Shown here piece by piece: positions 1 through 7,626 of a DNA stretch of 54,495 nt. This stretch comes from an uncultured Prevotellaceae bacterium (GTDB taxonomy: Bacteria; Bacteroidota; Bacteroidia; Bacteroidales; Bacteroidaceae), in NCBI GenBank assembly GCA_900319385.1, contig ONOG01000015.1, forward strand, positions 1 through 54,495, in the 5' to 3' direction. The notes beneath the pieces were generated by a model that worked only from the letters and a program-made list of their open reading frames with translations, was not told the origin of the DNA and did no database searches. The first letter of the stretch is position 1, and each line of letters starts with the position of its first letter. The position numbers and the translations under genes are program-made.

Positions 1-6
1 GCGCCG

Positions 7-78
7 TTTGCCGATAGGTTTGTCCGCCGTCTGCCGACGCTGAGTCCGCCGACTACCGACAGCCAGACGGCGGACAAA
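7..78. repeat. Possible truncated end of a 22-bp array, with inverted repeat
   Basis: Three units of about 22 bp (7-28, 29-50, 51-72) share CCGA and GTCCGCC blocks. An exact 15-bp inverted repeat (19-33 against 64-78, sequence TTTGTCCGCCGTCTG) spans them. The GC-rich 22-bp spacing resembles the outer flanks of the three arrays elsewhere in this window. The AT-rich centre that defines that family would lie left of the window, so membership is inferred. Confidence 0.4.
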
Positions 79-273
79 AGAAAAGTGAAAGGCAATAGAG
101 TGAAAAATGAAGGGTGAAAAGTGAAAAATGGGTCGGAAATCAACGCGTCGTGGCTGCGAAATTTGCGGCCGAGCGGTCGGTCGGTGATTTTTGCGCGATT
201 CTCAGAGGGGTATGACAGGGGTGCGGAGTGCGCAAAACTGCCACGAACTTGCTACGATTTGGACGTAAAAAAT

Positions 274-304
274 GCTGGCTGAAAAGGAGGGGAAATCAGC
301 CAGC
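274..304 (-). terminator. Rho-independent terminator after the DUF4435 gene
   Basis: A perfect 9-bp stem (GCTGGCTGA at 274-282 against TCAGCCAGC at 296-304) with a 13-base loop is followed, on the minus strand, by ATTTTTTACG. It lies 41 bases beyond the DUF4435 stop codon, which fits termination of that transcript. Confidence 0.8.
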
Positions 305-344
305 GAATGTGCAAAAAACGCTTGGACGAAGCGAAGGAGCCGTT

Positions 345-1361
345 CTATTCGGCGGCCTCGTCGTTGATGCCTAAGAAACGTTTGAGGTCGGCACGCAGGC
401 GCTGGTAGGGTTCGCAGTCCTTGAACTCGGTGTTGCGGCGCAGCATCTGCATGACGGGCATTTGGCTGTGTTGGTAGCTGGCCAGTTCGTTGTCCATCTG
501 CTGTTTGCGGCCCTGTGCCAGGCGTTTGATTTCCTTTTCGCGCTCGCGGCGCAGCATCGTGCAAGCAGGGTCGAGGGCAGACATCACGACGTTTTCCATG
601 ATGTGGTGGCCCTGGATGAAGAGGTAGCAGTTGTCGGGCCGCACACCCAGCGCCATGAGTTCCTCCTTCAGCGGCTTGAAACTCTCCTTGGCCTTGGGGT
701 AGCGGTGCTGCATCCATGCCATCTTGCGGTTGACCGTGCGCCGCAGCTCTTCGAGGGCGGTGTGGGGGTTGAAGAGGTTGAACTTGTTGACGCTGACGAA
801 GTTGCAGAACGTGTTCAGCGGGAAGTCGCGGTAGAGCTGCCGGCGGTAGAGCCACACGCTCCACACGAAGAGGTCATAGACGATCACGCTGTATTCGGTC
901 AGGTAGGTCTCGAAATCGAACACGTTGCGGTCGTTGAGTGTGGCCATCACGCAGACATTGTGCAGCGACGGGGCGTAGCACTGGTAGTTCTCGATGGCAT
1001 AGACGTAGGTGTGGAAGATGTAGGGATTGCTGAGCATGGCTTGGGAATAGGACGTGTGGCCCTGCATCACCCAGTCGTAGTCGGCATCGACACAGGCAAT
1101 CATGCTCTTGCCCAGCCCCTCGCCGAGGAAGTTGGTCATGGCCTGCTTCTTTCCGCGCGAGAGATTGGTGCGCGAGGGGAGCATGACCTGGAATTCGCGC
1201 TCGTCGTTTTCGAACTCGCTGAGCACGCTGCGCCAGAAGAAGATGTCGTCGTAGCTCTCGACATAGGCTATGATGCGTTTCTTCTTCTTGCCGCCAGGGC
1301 GCAGGGCGTTGGCTGCGTCGAGGTAGCTGGAATTGATGTTTTGTGTGAGGTGCTTGCTCAT
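345..1361 (-). CDS. DUF4435 (TOPRIM-like) protein, AriB-like partner of an ABC ATPase
   Basis: The protein is 338 aa if translation starts at the ATG at 1361, which overlaps the stop of the upstream ATPase gene (ATGA, 1358-1361). The open frame runs further upstream, but that part reads as an out-of-frame shadow of the ATPase gene. DUF4435 hallmarks are present: an acidic block near residue 35 (YVESYDD), a D-x-D-x-D motif at residues 92-96 (VDADYD) and an E-N motif near 124-125 (IENY). The first two have the layout of TOPRIM metal-binding acids. In PARIS anti-phage systems a DUF4435 protein (AriB) is the TOPRIM effector held by an ABC ATPase (AriA). The gene order and tight overlap here match, but pairs of this kind are also common chromosomal genes in Bacteroidales, so a defence role is inferred. 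A hairpin terminator follows. Confidence 0.8.
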   Translation of the reverse strand: MSKHLTQNINSSYLDAANALRPGGKKKKRIIAYVESYDDIFFWRSVLSEFENDEREFQVMLPSRTNLSRGKKQAMTNFLGEGLGKSMIACVDADYDWVMQGHTSYSQAMLSNPYIFHTYVYAIENYQCYAPSLHNVCVMATLNDRNVFDFETYLTEYSVIVYDLFVWSVWLYRRQLYRDFPLNTFCNFVSVNKFNLFNPHTALEELRRTVNRKMAWMQHRYPKAKESFKPLKEELMALGVRPDNCYLFIQGHHIMENVVMSALDPACTMLRREREKEIKRLAQGRKQQMDNELASYQHSQMPVMQMLRRNTEFKDCEPYQRLRADLKRFLGINDEAAE

Positions 1362-2185
1362 GCGGTAATCTCTTCCACTTCGGTCACGACGTCGGTCCAG
1401 CCATCCATGATGAGGGCTGGGGAATGGGTGGAGAGGATGATCTGGACGTTGGGGTTCAGTCGGCGAATCAGCTCGATGAGGCGCGACTGCCATTCGATGT
1501 GGAGCGAGATTTCGGGCTCGTCCATCAGCAGGGCGTAGGGCTCGCCATTCTCCACGAGCACGGTGAGCAGGATGACCAGCAGCTGCTTCTCGCCCGAGGA
1601 GAGCTGGTAGGGCGTGAGCACTTCGCCGTTCTGGTTGAACTGAATCTCGTTCGAACGCCGGTCGATGGTCTTGTGCGTGTCGTGGAAAAGTTCGTCAACC
1701 ATGTCCTGGAACATGGCCTTGGGCTGCGACACCTGCGCCGCCTTCTGCGCGTCCTGAGGGTCGCCCGAGGTGAGCAGTTCGATGATGCGGTTGCCGATGT
1801 TGACCTGATAGTCGAGGTAGCGCTTCTGCAGCTTATAGACCTGCCAGTCGAGCTCTGTCTTCACGCGCGAGTCGGCCAGTTTCTCCAGCAGGTCGCTGTG
1901 CAGGAGCGGACGGTCGAACGAGCGGATGACGTCGTAGCGGATGCTGGTGGCGTCGGACGGGGAGAGGGTGATGGTCACGCCGCTGCCTACGTCGCCCGGC
2001 TTCAGCTCACCGCTGTCGATGAGGTGCAGTCCGCGCACCGAATGGTTGATGATGGTCGATTTTCCGACGCCGTTGATGCCGCTCAGGATGTTGACGTCGG
2101 GGCGCAGTGTCCACTTGACGTGGCGGCCGCCCTTCCACAGCGCATTGATTTCGATGCTGCTGATGTATTGCGCTTGCTTCTCCAT
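1358..2185 (-). CDS. Compact ABC/SMC-type AAA ATPase, AriA-like partner of DUF4435
   Basis: This 275-aa ATPase has Walker A at residues 36-44 (GINGVGKST), an ABC signature at 195-200 (LSSGEK), Walker B at 217-225 (YALLMDEPE) and an H-loop His at 254 (STHSP). It has no long coiled coil, so it is shorter than typical OLD or Rad50-like ATPases. The start at 2185 was preferred over the upstream Met near 2224, because the longer version would run into the terminator hairpin of the preceding gene. Its stop overlaps the DUF4435 start, indicating translational coupling. It probably forms a complex with the DUF4435 protein, as AriA does with AriB in PARIS. No TAnnTTTG promoter was seen in front of it, so it may depend on readthrough from the upstream operon or on a non-consensus promoter. 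Confidence 0.8.
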   Translation of the reverse strand: MEKQAQYISSIEINALWKGGRHVKWTLRPDVNILSGINGVGKSTIINHSVRGLHLIDSGELKPGDVGSGVTITLSPSDATSIRYDVIRSFDRPLLHSDLLEKLADSRVKTELDWQVYKLQKRYLDYQVNIGNRIIELLTSGDPQDAQKAAQVSQPKAMFQDMVDELFHDTHKTIDRRSNEIQFNQNGEVLTPYQLSSGEKQLLVILLTVLVENGEPYALLMDEPEISLHIEWQSRLIELIRRLNPNVQIILSTHSPALIMDGWTDVVTEVEEITA

Positions 2186-2208
2186 GGTAAACAGTTTTGA
2201 AAAAAGAA

Positions 2209-2245
2209 AATGAGCGTCCGGCACGGGGTGGCACGGACGCTCATT
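2209..2245 (-). terminator. Terminator of the VTC-DUF4956 operon
   Basis: A perfect 12-bp stem (AATGAGCGTCCG at 2209-2220 against CGGACGCTCATT at 2234-2245) has a 13-base loop and, on the minus strand, is followed by TTCTTTTTTC. It lies directly after the carbohydrate-binding protein gene and 24 bases before the ATPase start. Confidence 0.75.
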
Positions 2246-2254
2246 CGATGTGTG

Positions 2255-3583
2255 TCAATCAATGGTGCGCGTGCCACCTGTCCGGGTGTCGCTCCGGGCG
2301 AAGATGGCATCGGCCTCGGCGTTGGTGACGGTGATGTGGATGTCGCCCGCGCTCTGGGTCATCTCGCGCTCGACATAGATGCCGTAGCAGTTTGAGCTGT
2401 CCTGCGTGTAGGTGCCGCCGTCCACCGTCATGATGACGTTTGTTCCGTCGAAGTTGGCGTAGCCGCCCTTGAGCACGGTGTCGGTAGCCTTCGTCGAACG
2501 CTTGGCACGGATGCCCTTCGAGCCGTTGCCCGTGACGTTCATATTGACGACGCCGCCCTTGAAATCGCCTCGATAGTAGAAGCGGATGCCGTTGCACACC
2601 ACTCCGCCGATGTTGCACTGGATTTCGCCGCCCGTCATGGTGAAGACGGAGTCGCAGGCGATGCCGTTGCCGTCGGTCTGCGACACGTTCATCGTGAGCG
2701 TTCCGCCGTTGATGAACATCGAGCCGAAGTCGTCGGCATCGACGCAGTCGGCACCGCACTTAGTGATGTTCACCGTGCCGCCGTTCATGATGAAGTAGTT
2801 GTTGGACGGGTCGTAGTCCTGCTCGGTGGCAGCGTTGGCGCCCTTGCCGCAGTGGATGCCGTCCTTCACGGCGCTGAGGATGTTCACCGTGCCGGTCGAT
2901 GACTTGAACTGCAGATATTCCTTGGCGCAGATGGCGTGCTTGCTGTTGCCCATCACGTTGAGCGTGCCGCGGCCCTTGAATTCTAAGTGGCCCTTGGTCA
3001 GGAAGCAGGCATCCTGCGAGCCGCCGATGCCATCGACGAAGGTGTTTTCGGTGTCCTTCATCAGTTTCACCTCGATGCGCTTGCCGCAACGGATGCGCAC
3101 GGCTGCGCTGTCGGGGTTGGTCAGGCTCACACCGTTCAGGTGCATGCGGAGCTTGTAGTCGCCTTCGAGGTAGAACGAGCCGTTGCTCGACGAACCGCTG
3201 AGCACGTAGAGCAGCTCTTCGGTCGTGTTGGTACTCTTGATAGCCACGTGGCCGCCCTTCGTCGTGTAGGTCACGCCACTGATGCGTGGGTCGATGTTGA
3301 CCGTAGCCGACGAACCGTTCCACACGATGTTGACGGCGGGATAGTTCGGTTTGGTGAAGGTGATGGAGTCGATGTCGGCAATGTCATAGACGTCTTTGCC
3401 GAGCGTGAGCTGTGTCCCGTCGTCGGAGAAGCCGAAGTCGGGGTAGTCGGCCAGGCTGTATCCTTCGGAGTCGTAGCCCTCACAGACGTAGAAGCGGGGG
3501 CCGTCGGTGGTTTCCTGTGCCGCAGCACTGCCAGCGCAGAGCAGCAGGGCGAGTGCAGCGAGTGTGTTGTATATCTTTTTCAT
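2255..3583 (-). CDS. Secreted Cthe_2159-like carbohydrate-binding protein
   Basis: The 442-aa protein begins with a clear signal peptide (MKKIYNTLAALALLLCAGSAAAQ). From about residue 110 it consists of repeated short beta-strand turns rich in GGxxNI/NGGT patterns, for example MNGGTVNITKCGADCVDADD and INGGTLTMNVSQTDGNGI. This is the appearance of the Cthe_2159/DUF4353 right-handed beta-helix family, whose founding member binds acidic polysaccharide such as pectin. The N-terminal 80 residues (LTLGKDVYDIADIDSITFTK) resemble the start of the next upstream protein. It is the last gene of the VTC-DUF4956-DUF2490 run and 27 bases from its neighbour, so it is probably co-transcribed. The ligand cannot be told from the sequence. 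Confidence 0.75.
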   Translation of the reverse strand: MKKIYNTLAALALLLCAGSAAAQETTDGPRFYVCEGYDSEGYSLADYPDFGFSDDGTQLTLGKDVYDIADIDSITFTKPNYPAVNIVWNGSSATVNIDPRISGVTYTTKGGHVAIKSTNTTEELLYVLSGSSSNGSFYLEGDYKLRMHLNGVSLTNPDSAAVRIRCGKRIEVKLMKDTENTFVDGIGGSQDACFLTKGHLEFKGRGTLNVMGNSKHAICAKEYLQFKSSTGTVNILSAVKDGIHCGKGANAATEQDYDPSNNYFIMNGGTVNITKCGADCVDADDFGSMFINGGTLTMNVSQTDGNGIACDSVFTMTGGEIQCNIGGVVCNGIRFYYRGDFKGGVVNMNVTGNGSKGIRAKRSTKATDTVLKGGYANFDGTNVIMTVDGGTYTQDSSNCYGIYVEREMTQSAGDIHITVTNAEADAIFARSDTRTGGTRTID

Positions 3584-3610
3584 CTTCTGGTTCCTTTCCT
3601 GGTCAATGTG

Positions 3611-4060
3611 CTATTTCTTGATAATCTTTGTAGCCTTGCCGCCTGCCTTCACGACGTAGATGCCGCGCGGGAGCTGCGAGAGGTCGATGGACTGTCCGTC
3701 GGTAGCGTTGGCACGGAGTGCGACCGCACCGCTCGGGGTGAACACGTCGACGCGTCCGGCTGTGCCGTCGAGGCTGAGCTTCTGTCCGTCGAAGGCGATG
3801 CCGCTGTTCTGACGGGCGGTCTGTATGCCGGTGACTGGTGCTTCGAACGACATCCTGCTGATGTCGGCAATGGGAAACGTGGACACGTCGCCGCTATGGG
3901 TGGCAACGACGACATTGCCGTCGGCGAAGGTGATGCGGTGAAGATCGTCGTAGGCAAAAGTGCTCACGGCCGCCGGCGTGGTGATGTAGAGTGTGTAGTC
4001 GTCGGCCAACGCAGTGAGACTCATGAGCGTGGCAATGGCCACAAAAAACGTTCTTTTCAT
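3611..4060 (-). CDS. Small secreted protein with T9SS-type C-terminal sorting segment
   Basis: The 149-aa protein has a signal peptide (MKRTFFVAIATLMSLTALA), a short body (DDLHRITFADGNVVV...ADISRMSF) and a C-terminal segment ending LPRGIYVVKAGGKATKIIKK. That ending is typical of type A sorting domains recognised by the type IX secretion system, with the beta-strand GIYVV and a basic tail. The body resembles the N-terminal region of the following carbohydrate-binding protein, so the two may share an origin or a fold. No enzymatic motif was seen. It lies between the DUF2490 and carbohydrate-binding genes with gaps of 28 and 27 bases. Confidence 0.7.
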   Translation of the reverse strand: MKRTFFVAIATLMSLTALADDYTLYITTPAAVSTFAYDDLHRITFADGNVVVATHSGDVSTFPIADISRMSFEAPVTGIQTARQNSGIAFDGQKLSLDGTAGRVDVFTPSGAVALRANATDGQSIDLSQLPRGIYVVKAGGKATKIIKK

Positions 4061-4088
4061 CTTTCTGTTGCGTTTTGAGGGGTTTAGG

Positions 4089-5201
4089 TTAAAGGGTTAT
4101 CTTGTAGCCGAGTCCGAGATAGTGGCCGTTGGGCTCGTCATCGTCGTTCTCGTGTTGGAAGCGGTAGAAGACGGAAATCCTGTGCTGCTTGGTCACCTTC
4201 CAGTCCATGCCGAGGGTGTATTTCCACTTCGATGCCGTGTAGTTGAGGCCGCAGCCGTAGTCGATGCTGGCATAGGGCACGAGCGGCAGGCCGTAGATGT
4301 CGTATTCGACGGTCAGTTTCGAGCGGAGCATCAGCCTGTCCTTGGCGGCACGCGGTGCTTTGTTGTCCACGTCGGTGAAGGGCAGTTCCCGCTCGGGCGT
4401 CGTCTCCGACACCACTCCTTCGCTGCTTGACGTCTGGCAGAACTTGTCGTAATAGACTTCTGTCATGTCGCCCTCGTCTTCATCCTTAATCCAGAAATCG
4501 TCGAGTGTTCCGTTGTAGCGCCACTTGTGGCGGTCGGTGGTCACGCGAAGCCGATTGAGCGAGTCGGTGGTGTTGTAATGGCTGTACTGCAGGGTTTCCT
4601 TCAGGGTGAAGGTCCAGCGCTTATTGGGCTTGTAGCTGGCCGCGAGCGAGAGCGAGTAGCGTTCGCGTCCGCGCCAGTAGCTGTCCGTCTCCTTATAGCC
4701 CTTGCGGTAGTTGTAGCCGTTGTGGATGGGGTTGCCGAGGGCATCGAGGTTCAGTTCGCCGGTGACGTCGTCGGTGGAATAGTGGTCCTCGAACTTCTCA
4801 AAATATTCTGTCTCGGTGAGCTTTTTCATTCCGTAGTAGTCGAAGTCGAAGCCTGCCTTCAGGTCAAATTTCTTGGTGTTGACGAGCTTGTAGCCCAGTC
4901 CGAGCGAGAGCATACGGCGCTGCATGTCGCGACTGTTGTTCTGCGTGCGGATGTTGACGCCGAGCGTGACGCTGAAGCGTGTGCCGAACTTCTTGGCGGC
5001 TTCGAGGCTGAGGTCGAGGCCGAAGTCGGAGTTTTTGCCCTCTTCGTCGAACTCTTGGTTGACGTTGTAGTGGCTGATGTAGTCGCCGAAGCGGCTGTCA
5101 GGGTTGTACGGGATGCCGATTTGGCTGTAGTCGGTGGCCTGTGCATGGCCGGTGAGGGCACAGCCGGTGAGCACAGCACAGAGGATCAGACGTTTCATCA
5201 T
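4089..5201 (-). CDS. DUF2490-type outer-membrane beta-barrel protein
   Basis: The 370-aa protein has a signal peptide (MMKRLILCAVLTGCALTGHAQ) and alternating amphipathic strands ending in the aromatic-terminated barrel strand HYLGLGYKITL. Segments such as KWRYNGTLDDFW, LMLRSKLTVEYDIYGLPLVPYASIDY and HRISVFYRFQHEND match the DUF2490 family of Bacteroidetes outer-membrane proteins. The start ATGATG overlaps the stop of the DUF4956 gene (5198-5200); either Met (5201 or 5198) could be used. Tight coupling to DUF4956 and VTC suggests this barrel is the outer-membrane component of the same pathway, although its substrate is unknown. Confidence 0.75.
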   Translation of the reverse strand: MMKRLILCAVLTGCALTGHAQATDYSQIGIPYNPDSRFGDYISHYNVNQEFDEEGKNSDFGLDLSLEAAKKFGTRFSVTLGVNIRTQNNSRDMQRRMLSLGLGYKLVNTKKFDLKAGFDFDYYGMKKLTETEYFEKFEDHYSTDDVTGELNLDALGNPIHNGYNYRKGYKETDSYWRGRERYSLSLAASYKPNKRWTFTLKETLQYSHYNTTDSLNRLRVTTDRHKWRYNGTLDDFWIKDEDEGDMTEVYYDKFCQTSSSEGVVSETTPERELPFTDVDNKAPRAAKDRLMLRSKLTVEYDIYGLPLVPYASIDYGCGLNYTASKWKYTLGMDWKVTKQHRISVFYRFQHENDDDEPNGHYLGLGYKITL

Positions 5202-5890
5202 TGGAAGAGTTTTGGCAGTTTGTCGAGGATTTCGCCCTCGTCGTCGTTGTCCTTATAGAATATTTTGAGGAGCGCCATGTCCTTGAGGAAGTCGATGGAG
5301 CCGATGGACACCTTGGTGATGTCGAGCCCCGTGCGCTTCTTCAGGTCGGCGATGAGGTCGTCGTGGCGTTCGGGTGTGATGAGGTCAATCTTGTCATAGC
5401 GGATGAACTTGGACTGGAGTCCCTTGGCGAAGTTCACGCCTTCCACGAGCCAGATGGCCAGCACGAAGAGCAGGTCGGTGAGGAGCAGTTCGCCGGCGCT
5501 CACGAGTTCGGGGCCGAGGAAGTCGGCTGTCTTGCGCGAGATGTTGGCCTCCCAGGCCACGCCGTTGACCGTTGCCATGGCGATGACGAGGAAGAGGTAG
5601 GTCATTTCGCGGATAGGTACACTCTCCGTGCGGTAGCGCATGATGGAGAAGATGGCAAAGAGTCCCATCGCGATGCCCGTCTTGATCTTCGAGTCGCTCA
5701 TCAGATGGATGAGCATGAAGATGGCAAAGCCCATGAGCAGGTAGGTGAAGAAGAAGTCCTTGCGCCGGCTCTTGGGGAAATACAGAGCGCGGGCAATGAT
5801 GAAGCAGAAGACAGTGTTGATGATGAGTCGCAGGATAAGGTCGATCAGTCGGCAGCTGTCTTCCGAGAGCGAAAGGAAAAATTCGTTCAT
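5198..5890 (-). CDS. DUF4956 inner-membrane protein
   Basis: The 230-aa protein has about four to five hydrophobic segments in its first 155 residues (LILRLIINTVFCFIIARALY, FFFTYLLMGFAIFMLIHLM, TGIAMGLFAIFSIMRYR, MTYLFLVIAMATVNGVAWE, LLLTDLLFVLAIWLVEGV). A soluble C-terminal domain of about 75 residues follows (DDLIADLKKRTGLDITKVSIGSIDFLKD). This is the DUF4956 layout, including the conserved FAIFSIMRYRT motif. DUF4956 genes are regularly found beside VTC-domain polyphosphate polymerases, as here, so a role as membrane partner or channel for the polymer is plausible but unproven. It follows the VTC gene by 81 bases. Confidence 0.8.
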   Translation of the reverse strand: MNEFFLSLSEDSCRLIDLILRLIINTVFCFIIARALYFPKSRRKDFFFTYLLMGFAIFMLIHLMSDSKIKTGIAMGLFAIFSIMRYRTESVPIREMTYLFLVIAMATVNGVAWEANISRKTADFLGPELVSAGELLLTDLLFVLAIWLVEGVNFAKGLQSKFIRYDKIDLITPERHDDLIADLKKRTGLDITKVSIGSIDFLKDMALLKIFYKDNDDEGEILDKLPKLFQ

Positions 5891-5971
5891 GGTGTTTGGT
5901 GTTATTGAGTTGTTGTTGATTACGTTTTGGCGTGGTCAGGCAGGGCTTTGCGTGCCGGCCGTGCCTGTATG

Positions 5972-6781
5972 TTAGCAGATGTCTTCGTCGTATCGGATGC
6001 GGTAGGTCTCGTCCTTGTTGATTTTCTGGAGCAGACGCAGCTTCTCCTTGAAGTTGTTCTGTTTCAGCTGAGGGTCGGTCATGGCCATGCCGATGCAGCA
6101 TTTCGAGAATCCCGTGGGGTGGATGTGCAGGTCGCGCAGGATGGACAGGATGGGGGAATAGACGTTGCCGTCGCGTTTGAGCTCGATGATGACGATGTTG
6201 CCGGTGTCGCGGTCGAGCTCGGTTTCGTAGTTGTGAAAACGCACGTTGAAGTCGATGGTCAGGCGTTCAGTCTTCCCCATGTTGACCAGCGTGATGCGTT
6301 CGAAGTGGTTTTGCACGATGGGGTGCATCTGGAGAAAGTCCAGTCCCGTGCGTTCACGAACCAGTTCGGGAGCGCCCTGCACCTGTTGTGCGGCCTCGAG
6401 GCTGGGCACCTCGATGCGTTTTTTCTTCGTTCGCAGGTGGTTGTTCTTCCGTTTCACTTCGAGAAACGTGAGGCTGCCCGACGAGAGATAGGTGCGCACG
6501 CGCACCTTTGTCCTGCTCGCGTGGCGGTTGTGGTGCTGCATGTACTGCGCATAGTTGTCTGTGTCGAAGTAGGTGGTCCGGTACGGGCTCACGCGGTCGC
6601 CGTTTACTTCCTGCACATAGTACTTTTCCCTGACCAGATATAGCATCTCTACGAGTTGGCGCTTGGAGCACACGAACTTCGTGTCGATGCGGTTCATGAG
6701 CCGTATCGACGACATCTCGTCGAGCGTGATGGGCCGCATCGCGCCGAGCAACGAGAGGATTTGCGGGTCGTAGTCAGGCAT
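5972..6781 (-). CDS. VTC-domain polyphosphate polymerase-like protein
   Basis: The start was placed at 6781 (MPDYDPQIL), giving 269 aa; the longer frame upstream would cross the promoter and is AT-rich non-coding sequence. The protein has the triphosphate-tunnel motifs of the VTC family: R31-D33-T34-K35-F36, Y71-F72-D73, K92-x-R94-x-R96-x-Y98, E108-x-K110-x-K112, and a late acidic-basic strand (VIIELKRDGN). In yeast Vtc4 this domain polymerises polyphosphate from ATP; bacterial members are annotated polyphosphate polymerase domain proteins. It has no membrane segment of its own, and the next gene supplies one. It is the first gene of the five-gene minus-strand run. Confidence 0.82.
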   Translation of the reverse strand: MPDYDPQILSLLGAMRPITLDEMSSIRLMNRIDTKFVCSKRQLVEMLYLVREKYYVQEVNGDRVSPYRTTYFDTDNYAQYMQHHNRHASRTKVRVRTYLSSGSLTFLEVKRKNNHLRTKKKRIEVPSLEAAQQVQGAPELVRERTGLDFLQMHPIVQNHFERITLVNMGKTERLTIDFNVRFHNYETELDRDTGNIVIIELKRDGNVYSPILSILRDLHIHPTGFSKCCIGMAMTDPQLKQNNFKEKLRLLQKINKDETYRIRYDEDIC

Positions 6782-6878
6782 GGTAAGGTGTCGTGTGGTG
6801 TTGGAACAGATGGTGAACGTCGGTGTTGCAGCCGTAGCTATACCTATAGGTAGGCCCACGTTACCGCAAATTACGGCA

Positions 6879-6886
6879 CAAAGATA
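6879..6886 (-). promoter_or_regulatory. Probable promoter (-7 box) of the VTC operon
   Basis: On the minus strand the box reads TATCTTTG, matching the Bacteroidetes TAnnTTTG element, and lies about 95 bases before the VTC start. No good TTTG -33 element was found at the usual 19-21 base spacing, so only the -7 box supports it. Confidence 0.55.
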
Positions 6887-6989
6887 AGGTTTTCCGTTAT
6901 ATCCTCCTAATTTTTTAACAAAAAACAACGCATATACAAAAAGAATGCAGCTCAGCACTGCATTCTTTCGATCATATTTTTCAAACAAG

Positions 6990-7490
6990 TCATATTGCCA
7001 TCGGGTTGGTCCAGAGCACGGTCTGTCCGCTTCGGAGCGAGGCTTTGACGTCGATGAGTCGTTGGTTCGAGCTGCCGCGGAACTGCAGGTCGGGGTCTTT
7101 CAGACGTTCGACGAACGGCCCATCGACCAGCACGTCGAGCTGTTCGAGCAGCCGTCGCTGGCGGGGCATACGGAGCAGGGTTTCGTAGGTGAACCCCGTG
7201 TAGCACCAGATGGTCTTTGCCGTGCGTTGGTGGATGGCGTCGGCCAGTTCGGCGAAGCCCTCGGGCTGGTACATCGGGTCGCCGCCGCTGAAGGTGACGT
7301 GGGCGAAGGGATCGGCCTCGATGACCTCCATCACTTCCTCGGTCGATACGTCGCGTCCGGCCTCCATGCTCCACGTGTGTGGGTTGTGGCAGCCAGGGCA
7401 CTGGTGCTGGCAGCCTGCGCAGTAGATGCTGGTGCGCAGGCCAGGACCATCGACCATCGTGTCTTCGACAATGTCTATCAGGCGGATCAT
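6990..7490 (-). CDS. nrdG: Anaerobic ribonucleotide reductase activating protein
   Basis: This 166-aa radical SAM enzyme carries the iron-sulfur motif C27-x3-C31-x2-C34 within GCQHQCPGCHN, characteristic of NrdG, and the SAM-binding FSGGDPMYQPE segment. It generates the glycyl radical on NrdD by reductive cleavage of S-adenosylmethionine. It lies directly downstream of nrdD, separated by 136 bases containing a long imperfect inverted repeat. Length and motif order are normal for the family. Confidence 0.95.
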   Translation of the reverse strand: MIRLIDIVEDTMVDGPGLRTSIYCAGCQHQCPGCHNPHTWSMEAGRDVSTEEVMEVIEADPFAHVTFSGGDPMYQPEGFAELADAIHQRTAKTIWCYTGFTYETLLRMPRQRRLLEQLDVLVDGPFVERLKDPDLQFRGSSNQRLIDVKASLRSGQTVLWTNPMAI

Positions 7491-7530
7491 ACGATTGAAA
7501 AGTAAAAATTGAAAATTGACAATCGGAAAT

Positions 7531-7617
7531 TCAAGGGTTTTAAGGATTGGAAAGGACGGGGGAGGATATGGGTTGTTGCTTTCGGATGTATGTCCTTTCC
7601 AACCTTAAAAACCTTGA
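7531..7617. repeat. Imperfect 26-bp inverted repeat between nrdD and nrdG
   Basis: Arms 7531-7557 and 7592-7617 are complementary except for one substitution and one extra base; the loop is 34 bases. The right arm includes CCAACCTTAAAAACCTTGA. It sits in the nrdD-nrdG intercistronic gap and could act as a processing or attenuating hairpin, which might set the NrdD:NrdG ratio (inference). Confidence 0.7.
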
Positions 7618-7626
7618 TTCGTCGTG

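Larger units (their letters stand above)
1..344. other. Intergenic region left of the DUF4435 gene
   Basis: No credible coding sequence was seen. Bases 7-72 have a 22-bp periodicity (GTCCGCC recurs at 22-28 and 44-50). Bases 19-33 and 64-78 form a perfect 15-bp inverted repeat. Bases 84-130 are runs of AGTGAAAA/GGTGAAAA type like those at 53660-53700. Bases 274-304 hold a terminator hairpin for the minus-strand gene. The rest shows nothing recognisable. Confidence 0.6.

Noticed and set aside
5972..6988. A longer VTC protein of 338 aa starting near 6988
   Set aside because: The extra N-terminus crosses a TATCTTTG promoter box and an AT-rich non-coding stretch; family members start close to the MPDYDPQIL position.
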